In this document: positions 50,701 through 62,700 of the stretch, piece by piece
Layout of the letters: every line of letters begins with the position of its first letter
Numbering within the stretch: position 1 is the first letter of the stretch
Assembly: GCF_963855985.1 (NCBI RefSeq)
Contig: NC_087104.1
Span: 11,346,001 to 11,410,000, forward strand
Reading direction: 5' to 3'
DNA from: Ostrinia nubilalis
Lineage: Eukaryota > Arthropoda > Insecta > Lepidoptera > Crambidae
Length of the DNA stretch: 64,000 nt
Translations under genes and position numbers: made by a program
The notes under the pieces: generated by a model
Told to the model about the DNA's origin: nothing
Seen by the model: only the letters and a program-made list of their open reading frames with translations
Databases searched by the model: none

Positions 50701-53700
50701 CGGTATAAAGTAGGTCCTGTCTTTAAAAGACCTATGGCTTGACCATTAATACAAATCTAAGGCATTGTGTCCCAAAAGACTGTTAAAACGTTATTCTTTT
50801 TATTTGGTTTGGAACAAGATGGGTAATGTATTTTCCATTGGACCCACATTTCGAAAGCAATTACATCAGTATTCTTTCCACAGACTCGCGAAGAGCTCCG
50901 CAACGCTTTAGAGAGTGAACTTCGCGCGTTTATGTCGGATCGTGAGTCCGCCGGCGGCGCGCTCACCTCCTGGAACCACACGGAGATGGAAGTCCACTAC
51001 CAGTGCCTCCAGAACGAGGTCAAGATCGGTGACTACTACCTCAGGATACTGCTGGAACAAAGAGACAGCGACGACAGCCCGATACGCAAGTCGTAAGTAC
51101 GTCCCGTATACAGCGAACAGCGAATTTTAAAGGACTCACGCTCGCCGGCCGTTCGGCAGCCGCTCAAGGGACTATTCCCACCTTTCGTTCCCACCGCTGT
51201 AACTCATGTGTAGCCAGGATCTACAGCTTGACCGCCAATAAAAACCCAACCAGTGAAGGTCAAGTTTGTCTCAACATTGACGTCATGTTATTTAGATTAG
51301 AGAGAGTTGATGTGCTGCGACGACGAATGCGCAGGCGCTGGTGAGACGTCGACGTTACGACGACGCTCGAAAGACGCTAGTGTTGGGGATCCCTTAAACC
51401 ATTGTTGTTGCATCGACTTCTGGTTCATAATGGCCCTCGCCCACGGCGACTTAATGTCGCGCGTCTCGTTAACGAGCGACAGCATCGCTACTAACGCGCG
51501 TTAGTCGCATTTGCAACGCACTACTGAAGTGATCCCAACGCACTACTAACGCGCTATTACAGCGCGGCTGCATCGCTTCAAAAAGTCGCCGTGAGTGAGG
51601 GCCCTTATACTCACGTGCTAATTCTATGCTTGTATATTGTTTTAAAACACCTAGGATACTCCAAATGCTACTCCTTTTAAACAGTTTTATTTTAAAAGTC
51701 TAATATTTTGCTGAATTTCGTTTTATAGTTGTCACGTGTCTTCTATTGCAGGTATGAATTCTTCAACGACTTGTACCACCGGTTTCTATCAACGCCGAAG
51801 GTCGAAATGAAGTGCATGTGTCTGCAAGCTATGAGTATTGTCTATGGGAGGTACTACGAAGACATCGGCCCTTTCGCGGACACCAAATATATTGTACAAA
51901 TGTTAGATAGAGTAAGCAAGACTTCTTATTCGTGAATTGTATTTGTAAATAATTGATTCTTATGCCTAATAATTTTAATTTTATTTAAAAAGGTAATTTC
52001 TTTCAGACATGCGACAGAATGGAAAGAGATAGACTAGTACAATTTGTTGCAAAATTAATACTTCATAGAAGAAATGTTAGCGAGATTTTAGAATGGAATG
52101 GAATTAGGTGAGTTTACAAAAAGATTTTGTATGATTAAAATACTTATAAATCAATGTGCTTACTTATGTACCATCGGCAACAGTGTTAACTATCCATTGC
52201 CTGTCATGTCGTCTCGTTCTATCGCAAAGAATCACCATTTGATAAGAGCGAGAGCAAAAACGGAAATGGATAGTTAACAGTGTGGCCGTGTGTACTTGAT
52301 ACGAAGATGTATGCTTATGTGGAAGTTTACTTCTCCACCAGGATATTAGTAGACCTGATGACCTTGGCCCACCTTCACACGTCTCGTGCGACAGTACCAG
52401 CTCAGAGCAACGTGATAGAGGGCCCTACTCAGCAACCAGGCGGCGGCGACCGCGAGTGGTACTACAACTTAGAACAGGGGGAGAAGGTGCAGAGAATGGG
52501 CCCTGTTAGCTTCCAACAGGTAAGTTTTTAGTGTTATAGCCTGGTCCGTGAGCACGTAGAATCCCGTCCAATGACCCCAAGCTACCCATCCTTATCGCTC
52601 GCGCGTAATTATATTGCTGTCGCGACTGTGCGACGGGCGCCCGCAGTGAGTGTGCGAGCGCGACACCAACATAAGTGTAGGAGGTCACTAACATAAGTCT
52701 TGAGAAACAGTACCAGCTCAGAGCAACGTGATAGAGGGTCCCTCGCAGCAACCAGGCGGCGGCGACCGCGAGTGGTATTACAACTTGGAACAGGGGGAGA
52801 AGGTGCAGAGAATGGGCCCTGTTAGCTTCCAACAAGTAAACGGCTAGTGTAGGAGGTCACTAACGTAAGTCTCAAGACACAGTACCAGCTCAGAGCAACG
52901 TGATAGAGGGTCCCTCGCAGCAACCAGGCGGCGGCGACCGCGAGTGGTACTACAACTTAGAACAGGGGGAGAAGGTGCAGAGAATGGGCCCTGTTAGCTT
53001 CCAACAGGTAAGTTTTTAGTGTTATAGCCTGGTCCGTGAGCACGTAGAATTTTGTCCAATGACCCCAAGCTACCCATCCTTATCGCTCGCGCGTAATTAT
53101 ATTGCTGTCGCGACTGTGCGACGGGCGCCCGCAGTGAGTGTGCGAGCGCGACACCAACATAAGTGTAGGAGGTCACTAACATAAGTCTTGAGAAACAGTA
53201 TCAGCTTAGAGCAACGTGATAGAGGGTCCCTCGCAGCAACCAGGCGGCGGCGACCGCGAGTGGTACTACAACTTAGAACAGGGGGAGAAGGTTCAGAGAA
53301 TGGGCCCTGTTAGCTTCCAGCAGGTGAATGACTGGCGTAGTTCAGTTGGCACCATTGTAGAGTAAGGGATACTGTGGCGCCACTGTGGCGCATTCAACTG
53401 CTGTTTTTATAATTTCAAGAAGCCCAATCCACGTCGCGTTTGTCACGGTAGTAGGGCTGCAACTGCCTTATTTTCTTGTCACTCGTTAGAGCAGACAGTA
53501 GTGTCAACTGGTTAGCTGATGACCTACGCATTCACCAGAACAGCAGTGTTGTACAGTAAGTAAGGTCCTCATTCGCTAATGGCACCAACTAATGAGTGCA
53601 ATTATTTTTGCGCTGGAAAGACCTACTGTGTTGCCACTTTTTCCTCCATAAATCTGTCATAAACTACTAGAACTTCTGTTCCTAATCAACTTTATTTTTT

Positions 53701-56700
53701 ATCAACAGCTCAAAGACCTGTACAAGTCCGGCGAGATCAACAACAAGACCAAGTGCTGGGCAAACAGCATGGAAGGCTGGCGAGCCGTGGGCGGGGTCCC
53801 GCAGCTCAAATGGACCCTGGCAGCGCGTGGGACCCCCGTGCTGAATGAAAGCGAGCTGGCTGCTACTATCCTGGACCTGCTGATCACTTGCGCGCGGTAT
53901 TACCCTAGCAGGTAAGCGAGGAAAACAGTGCTGGGTTAATAGAACGGAATTTGGAGAGCAGTGGGCTGGGTCCCGCAGTTAAAATGGACGCTGGCGGCGC
54001 GCGGGACCCCCGTCCTGAATGAAAGTGAGCTGGCTGCTACTATCCTGGACCTGCTGATCACTTGCGCGCGGTATTACCCTAGCAGGTAAGCGAAGAAACT
54101 AGTGCTGGGTAATAGAACGGAATTTGGAGAGCAGTGGGCGGGGTCTTGCAGCTCAAATGGACGCTGGCGGCGCGCGGGACCCCCGTCCTGAATGAAAGCG
54201 AGCTGGCTGCTACTATCCTGGACCTGCTGATCACTTGCGCGCGGTATTACCCTAGCAGGTAAGCGGGGTTCTAGCATGTAGTTTCCAGCAGGTTAACATA
54301 AAATGATGAATGGGTTTTTATTCTTCGTACAGTCAGCCAAATGACGTCTACTGCTGGACAAAGGATTTCCACAATTCCAGTCCTACACTGCCTTAAAGTC
54401 GCGGAAAGTACCTAGATACTTATTTGAAAATTATAAATAACTTGAAAAAATCGAACTGCCTAAGGCGGGAATTGAACCCACGACCTTCCGCTTGCCGGGC
54501 GACTGCTCTTCCAACTGAGCTACTTAGACACTGGATGAACCCGTCGAAATTTTCAAGTGTAATACGCTGTTATGGCCAGCGTTTGTTTCATCAATGTTGA
54601 GTATACATACCTACCCTACATCTAACAGAAATATTGTTGCAAATATTTAACTGTCAGTTAAGATGAAACAGCTCTTTTTACATAGTTATTTAATTTTTTA
54701 GCGTTAAGAGTCGCAATCTCAAACTAATTTGAAAATTATAAATTATATATAATATTTAATATTATAAATTATTATTATTATTATTAATAATTAATATATA
54801 ATATTATAAATTATTTATAATTTTCAAATTAGTTTGAGATTGCGACTCTTAACGCTAAAAAATTAAATAACTACCTAGATACTTGCCACCAGATCGTCGG
54901 TTTTTATTCCATGCTCGATTTTTTTAAAATTTGTGCTGCTTTTTATAAGAACATTGCTGAATTATTTGTTTCCTTGTCCTCCAGAGACGAAGAAGATGCA
55001 GTAATACGACCGCTGCCCAAAGTCAAGCGACTGTTATCAGAGCCGGCATGTCTCGCTCACGTCGTTCAGTTGCTGCTTACTTTCGACCCTATTCTTGTTG
55101 AAAAGGTAGAATATTTATAAAAGTTTTTTGCGTTTTGTTAACTCTGTGAGATTCTTAAAAACCTCCTGAAATACCTTGATTAATCATCGATACGATAAAA
55201 AAATCGTTCCATGTCAAAAATAATTGCTCAAAGCGAAAAAAAAACTGGCCGCTAAGAAACTTTTACAAAAAAAAAGAAGTTTCTTAGCGGCCACCAGGCG
55301 CATATCTCAATAGTCATATTTCCTTTTCTTCTCATTAAACGAAACAAAATAAACTAAGTTAACATTTTTGATATAATTTTCTTGCGTCACTGCTAACACG
55401 TCGATAAATAAAATCGGCTAGAGCTAAATTTCATTTCACACTTCTGAATATTAATTTTTCAAAAAGGAAAAGAGATAGATTTTCTTACTTAGGCCTTTTT
55501 TGTAGGTGGCAACATTACTACACGAAGTGATGCAGGACAACCCTGAAATATCGAAGTTGTACTTGACTGGAGTATTCTACTTTATGCTGCTGTACACTGG
55601 GTCCAATTTACTTCCAATCGCCAGGTTCCTGCGGCTCACGCATATGAAACAAGCGTTCAGGGCTGATCAAGTGAGTTTTTAAACACACGTTAATGAGATT
55701 TTTGAGATCCAATTGGAATTTTGGGAAACATAAATCATTGACACAAATTGTGGTAATGTTATTTTATCACTGAACATTTTATTTTATTGACTGATTGACT
55801 ACAAAATTTCAGTCGATCTTTTTTGTTCGTTTCTAAATTACATTTACACGAAACCTTGTAGAATGAGATTTAAAAAAGTGTTTGTACCCTAAACGAACGA
55901 ATAATTAACTTAAGTTAGTAATGTAAGTAACGTCGTCTAACTAATTTAAGACGGTTTTACATACTTTGTTTTTGTTTTTAGACTACATCAGACATAATGC
56001 AGCGCTCGATACTTGGCCAGTTGTTGCCCGAAGCGATGGTGTGCTATCTTGAGAACCACGGCGCAGAGAAGTTCGCTCAGATCTTCCTCGGGGAATGGGA
56101 CACCCCTGAGGCTATCTGGAACTCTGAGATGAGGTAGGATGGTGATAGAAAATTTAGTTTTTCGTCGCATTTTTCAGGTGCCTATGGGGTGTTGAATGCC
56201 AGCATCAATCTGATAATGATGATAAACATAGATACTGTTCTTGCTTGATTTTAATAGCACAGTGTTTTTCAACCTTAGTATGAAAAAATATTTTGCGACC
56301 TCCCGACCATTCGCTTTTTTTTCATGCATTTTATTATGTTACAAAGATGTTGTAGGGACCGAATACTTCAATCCATACAACATTTATGCATTTGCATAAT
56401 TAGGTTTAGGTTTATATTTTTTTAACTTTATCGTATTTTTGACGACCTCTCGCGACCCCCCTGTAGAGTAGACCCACAGGTTGTAAAACACTGCAATAAC
56501 ATATGTGACCCCTCGGGATATTTTAACTTGGTAACTAGTGTGTCTTTATATCGCAGTCATAATTGATAAGCTATGTTACAAGTATGAATCTTCTTGCTTG
56601 ACTTTTCAGTCATAAACCCGTAACACGTTGTGTCTAAGGGCCTTGCCACACTGGCGGATTGCAGGCGTTTTCTGGGCGGAGCAGCGGCGCGGCGCTCCGC

Positions 56701-59700
56701 TTGCAATCCGCCAGTGTGGCAAGGCCCTAAGTCAGCGTATCGCCGTATACTGGCTCGTAGGCCGCAATCAAGAGATGCAATTTTGGTGTGATCCTACTAA
56801 TCGCGTCACTTCGCAATTTGTCGCTGACTGAAAACACCTCGTCAGCTCACGTGCTTGTTTGTGTTATCTTCACAGACGCATCCTGATAATGAAGGTAGCT
56901 GCGCACATCGGCGAGTTCACGCCGCGGTTGCGCGCGCACGTGGCTGCCCGCTACCCGTACCTCGCCGTGCCAGCTGTCCGCTACCCGCACCTGGAAGCAG
57001 AGTTGTTCTGCAACACCTTCTACCTGCGCCACCTGTGCGACACGCGCCGCTTCCCCAACTGGCCCATACCCGACCCGGTACTGTACTGACGCATACCAAA
57101 CCCGTTACTGTACCGCCCGCTGTAGTGACGCCGGCTCGCGTCCGCTACCCGCATCTGGAAGCCGAGTTGTTCTGCAACACCTTCTACCTGCGCCACCTGT
57201 GCGACACGCGCCGCTTCCCCAACTGGCCCATACCCGACCCGGTACTGTACTGACGCATACCAAACCCGTTACTGTACCGCCCGCTGTAGTGACGCCGGCT
57301 CGCGTCCGCTACCCGCATCTGGAAGCCGAGTTGTTCTGCAACACCTTCTACCTGCGCCACCTGTGCGACACGCGCCGCTTCCCCAACTGGCCCATACCCG
57401 ACCCGGTACTGTACTGACGCATACCAAACCCGTTACTGTACCGCCCGCTGTAGTGACGCCGGCTCGCGTCCGCTACCCGCATCTGGAAGCCGAGTTGTTC
57501 TGCAACACCTTCTACCTGCGCCACCTGTGCGACACGCGCCGCTTCCCCAACTGGCCCATACCCGACCCGGTACTGTACTGACGCATACTATACCCGGTAC
57601 TGTACCGCCCGCTGTAGTGACGCCGGCTCGCGTCCGCTACCCGCACCTGGGGCCGAGTTGTTCTGCAACACCTTCTACCTGCGCCACCTGTGCGACACGC
57701 GCCGCTTCCCCAACTGGCCCATACCCGACCCGGTACTGTACTGACGCATACTATACCCGGTACTGTACTGACGCATACTATACCCGGTACTGTACTGACG
57801 CATACTATACCCGGTACTGTACTGACGCATACTATACCCGGTCCTGTACCGCCCGCTGTAGTGACGCCGGCTCGCGTCCGCTACCCACACCTGGGGCCGA
57901 GTTGTTCTGCAACACCTTCTACCTGCGCCACCTGTGCGACACGCGCCGCTTCCCCAACTGGCCCATACCCGACCCGGTACTGTACTGACGCATACTATAC
58001 CCGGTACTGTACCGCCCGCTGTAGTGACGCCGGCTCGCGTCCGCTACCCGCACCTGGGGCCGAGTTGTTCTGCAACACCTTCTACCTGCGCCACCTGTGC
58101 GACACGCGCCGCTTCCCCAACTGGCCCATACCCGACCCGGTACTGTACTGACGCATACTATACCCGGTACTGTACCGCCCGCTGTAGTGACGCCGGCTCG
58201 CGTCCGCTACCCGCACCTGGGGCCGAGTTGTTCTGCAACACCTTCTACCTGCGCCACCTGTGCGACACGCGCCGCTTCCCCAACTGGCCCATACCCGACC
58301 CGGTACTGTACTGACGCATACTATACCCGGTACTGTACCGCCCGCTGTAGTGACGCCGGCTCGCGTCCGCTACCCGCACCTTGAAGCCGAGTTGTTCTGC
58401 AACACCTTCTACCTGCGCCACCTGTGCGACACGCGCCGCTTCCCCAACTGGCCCATACCCGACCCGGTACTGTACTGACGCATACTATACCCGGTACTGT
58501 ACCGCCCGCTGTAGTGACGCCGGCTCGCGTCCGCTACCCGCACCTTGAAGCCGAGTTGTTCTGCAACACCTTCTACCTGCGCCACCTGTGCGACACGCGC
58601 CGCTTCCCCAACTGGCCCATACCCGACCCGGTACTGTACTGACGCATACTATACCCGGTACTGTACTGACGCATACTATACCCGGTACTGTACTGACGCA
58701 TACTATACCCGGTACTGTACTGACGCATACTATACCCGGTACTGTACTGACGCATACTATACCCGGTACTGTACTGACGCATACTATACCCGGTACTGTA
58801 CTGACGCATACTATACCCGGTACTTTACTGACGCATACTATACCCGGTACTGTACTGACGCATACTATACCCGGTACTGTACTGACGCATACTATACCCG
58901 GTACTGTACTGACGCATACTATACCCGGTACTGTACTGACGCATACTATACCCGGTACTGTACTGACGCATACTATACCCGGTACTGTACTGACGCATAC
59001 TACACCCGGTACTGTACCGCCCGCTGTAGTGACGCCGGCTCGCGTCCGCTACCCGCACCTGGGGCCGAGTTGTTCTGCAACACCTTCTACCTGCGCCACC
59101 TGTGCGACACGCGCCGCTTCCCCAACTGGCCCATACCCGACCCGGTACTGTACTGACGCATACAAAGAAAGAAAGAAAAATATTTATTTGGTCCAAAACA
59201 ATTACAGTGAAACCTGGTTAAGTGAGACATCAAGGGACCTGCAATGTCGTTTCACTTATAGAGGTATTCCACTTACCCAGTGTCTCAGATATACAGGTAT
59301 AAATAAATATCTGTCTCATTTACAGAGGGTTCCATTAATAGAGGTGAGAATACAGGTTATTTCAGTTATACAGGTGCGATCATTAAATTCGGCACAAACT
59401 TCTTCGCTTGTCTTCCCACTTTCATAAACGGATATTAACTTCAGTTTTTCACGTAATTATAACGATTGTAGCTTTCGTTTTGGCATTTTTCAAATAAACA
59501 TCTGTATGATAGTAAAGCGAAACTAAAACTGAAGGTAATTGAAGCTCAAAATTTGTACTACGTACTTGGAATTACGTGTGGAATTTGTGGGTAGAATAAG
59601 AATGAGTAAACAAACAATGTTATCTCAGTTACAGAGGTTTATGCATATAAAATTTACTCGCTGTCTCAGTTATAGAGGTAACTATGATGATAAATCGAAA

Positions 59701-62700
59701 GAACAAATCCCAGATATAGAGGCTTACCTAGTCCCACTAACAGAGGTAATTCAGTGTCAAAGTGTTGGGACCTCAGCATAAGTTCCAGTTATGGAGGTTT
59801 CTCACTTATCCAGGTCCCACTTAACCAAGTTTTACTGTATTACAATTTTAAAGTACAAAGTATTTGTACATGTTTGAATCAAAATGGCATCCGCTCAGCA
59901 TTGCGTCCTGCTCTGAGGTAGACCCCAGAACAGGACGCTGTTATTCTGCCAAACCCGAATGCGTATTAAGCGAGGTTTAGACGAGCAATAAAACTTGCAG
60001 AAGTTGACTTCCAGAAGCTGTTTACCATTGTGTAAATCTTGCAAAAGTTGGCTTGCCACAGCTATATTTACACAATCGTAACAGCTTTTTTATTGCTAGT
60101 CTTAACCTCGCTTTATAGACATATTACAGGTGGCGCTAGTTTCCATACATTTTTAAGCAAGCGGCTGTTAAGATTCGTAATAACACCACCGGGGACTGTG
60201 CCATAACGCCGTAGTGACGCACAACCACAAACTTAGAGCTGTCGCTAAACAGGACATGTTCAACGATATCTTCAATCACTTATTACATCCAAAAATATCG
60301 CCGTTGATCAATATGAATCATACAAAGTGACAGTTGAATACCCTATTACTGGACTTAAGTCATTTCTCAAAGACTTCAATGTGCCTTACAAAAACTCATT
60401 GCACCTTTATCTCACCAGGTGGGCTTACTGAAAGACGTGTTAGAAGCGTGGCGCCGTGAGGTGGAGAAGAAGCCTCCATCCATGACGGCCAGCGAGGCCT
60501 ACGCTGTGTTAGGCCTGAGCGGCAGCCAGCACGACGAGGCCGCGGTCCGTAAGGCCTACTACAGGCTCGCGCAGCAGTTCCATCCTGATAAGAATCCTGA
60601 GGGACGGGTGAGTTATCGTACATATCGTTATATACACATAGGAAGCCCTTGCCATGACGGCCAGCGAGGCCTACGCTGTGTTAGGCCTGAGCGGCAGCCA
60701 GCATGACGAAGCCGCGGTCCGTAAGGCCTACTACAGGCTCGCGCAGCAGTTCCATCCTGATAAGAACCCTGAGGGACGGGTGAGTTATCGTACATATCGT
60801 TATATACACATAGGAAGCCCTTGCCATGACGGCCAGTGAGGCTTACGCTGTGTTAGGCTTGAGCGGCAGCCAGCATGACGAGGCCGCGGTCCGTAAGGCC
60901 TACTACAGGCTCGCACAGCAGTTCCATCCCAATAAGAATCCTGAGGGACGGGTAAGTTATCGTACATATATCTATATTCATTTTGTTCTGATACTTGTCT
61001 ATCACACAAGTGGGTAGAAACTTCTTGCATCTTCTTTTATAGCAAGGGAAGCAGCTCTTCGAGTCTTTATAAAACTCATGAAACTCATTAATCTAAGCAA
61101 GTAGGCTTTAAAAAAGCACTTTTACACGTCCCAGTATTAACCCGTTTAACGGCGGCAATAGCAGTGCGGTCTTGCTTTCTCATTAATTTTAAGTCTTGAT
61201 GAGATTTTTCAATCCCGGTGTTTTATACAAGCACGACGTGTTCATTGTTATAATATGCAAGGAATGATGGTAATAAGCGATATTTTTTATGAAACCTTGT
61301 CACCAGCTCTTGAATGTGACTTGTAGCAAGTGCATATAATATTACCGCGACACTGCCTTGATGATATCCTTCCACCATTGTCTCATACGAGCCATATGTT
61401 CACCAGGATCGCTTCGAGGCGGTGAACCAAGCATACGAGTTCCTCTGCAGCCGCAACGTGTGGACGGGAGACGGGCCCAACACAAACAACATCGTGCTCA
61501 TCTTGCGCACCCAGACGATACTCTTCAGGCGGTACTCGGATGGTGAGTGGCTTTGCGGTTTATGTTATTACAGACTGGTAATTAACTTCAATATAGAAAC
61601 ATCCTATGTAAAGGCAGCTATTCACGCTGTGACAGAGGTAAGCGATCGAGGCAAACGACCGAGACGAGAGACCGCGACCGCTACTTGACTTTAGGCAATG
61701 TATAAGAGTCAGTTCGCGAGCGAGACAGAGACAGGAGACAGAGAACTAAGTCAAGTAAAGGTGGCGGTTCGCGTTGCGACAGCGACAAGAGACCGAGACA
61801 AGAGACCGAGACAAGAGACTGAGACAGGAGATCGCGTCGCGAGAACTGTCGCTTATACATTGTCTAAAGTCAAGTAACGTTCGCGGTCTCCCGTCTCGGT
61901 CTCGCGTCTCGGTCTCCTGTCTCTGTCGCGATGCGAACCGCCACCTTAACGGTCGCAGTCTCCCGCCTTGGTCTCTTGTCTTGGTCTCCTGTCTCGCACG
62001 CGAACTGACGCTTATAGCATTACCTAAAGTCAAGTAAAGTTCGGGGTCTCGTGTCTCTCCTGTCTCTATCGCGCCGCGGACCGCCGCCTTTAGACTAGTT
62101 CCTATGGTAAATGCCTGTGTTGTATATCCTTCCATATTTATACTTTTGTTTCCCATATGTTAGCCGAATTTTTGTTCTAATTAATTTCATCTTAAGTCAG
62201 GTGGAGATAGTTGATTGGGGTTTAAAAATCCTCACAAAAAATATTTTTGTCGCCAGTTCTCGCGCCGTACAAATACGCGGGCTACCCGCAGCTGTTGCGC
62301 ACGGCGCGTTTAGAAGTGGAAGCGGACCAGCTGTTCGCCGAGAGTGAGGCCCCGGCCTTACTTCCAGCGGCGTGCGAGCTGGCACATGCTACTGTGGCTT
62401 GCTCCGCGCTGAATGCAGAGGAGCTTCGCAGGGAAGGAGGCTTGCAGGTTTGTGACCGACGTTAACAAAGACAATAGGCTAGTTTCCTAAGGACAAGGTG
62501 GAAGCGGACCAGCTATTCGCCGAGAGTGAGGCCCCGGCCTTACTTCCGTCCGTTAGTGTCCGTGTCATATAGCGAGGTACAACACGTGAGACATCGGACT
62601 TGCTTATCGGCTAGAGTTACTGCATGATCGATACATGTATCGATAATGTCAAATAAATTACATCGATAGTTTTTTTTTGTTATCGATAGTTTTTATTTCT

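Larger units (their letters stand above)
52391..53323 (+). repeat. Four tandem copies of the 3' part of Rme-8 exon 16
   Basis: Exon 16 ends at 52519. Three further copies of its last ~125 nt ([20 protein letters not shown]...GPVSFQQ) end at 52835 (donor GTAAAC), 53007 (GTAAGT) and 53323 (GTGAAT). Copies 2-4 read TCGCAG where exon 16 reads ACTCAG, so they share a later common ancestor. Each copy is preceded by AACAG|TACCAG or GACACAG|TACCAG. That acceptor is out of phase with the previous donor, while CTCAG|AGC would be in phase. Two units contain half of a P1 MITE. The duplicated part encodes the N-terminal half of the GYF-like domain. Confidence 0.92.
56984..59156 (+). repeat. Eleven tandem copies of the 3' part of Rme-8 exon 21
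   Basis: The functional exon 21 ends at 57077 (CCCGACCCG|GTACTG). Ten more copies follow of its last ~90 nt ([20 protein letters not shown]...WPIPDP). All retain CCG|GTACTG. Most are spaced 163-164 bp, with longer gaps after the fifth and tenth copies where a 27-bp minisatellite has expanded. Some copies read GGGGCCGAG, a base short of GGAAGCCGAG, so they are frameshifted. The spacing and TGA stops prevent in-frame use of most copies. In a normal transcript the block would be removed up to the exon 22 acceptor at 60418. Confidence 0.95.

Noticed and set aside
57527..59427. Long periodic ORFs (up to 279 aa) with repeated TDAYYTRYC- or [13 protein letters not shown] units, resembling a repeat protein
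   Set aside because: The 27-bp minisatellite is divisible by three and stop-free in several frames on both strands. The frames do not follow the exon 21 reading frame.
60396..61030. Separate small J-domain genes at 60654 and 60826
   Set aside because: Internal ATGs of exon copies. They lack the upstream helix, promoter and stop context and end at splice donors.
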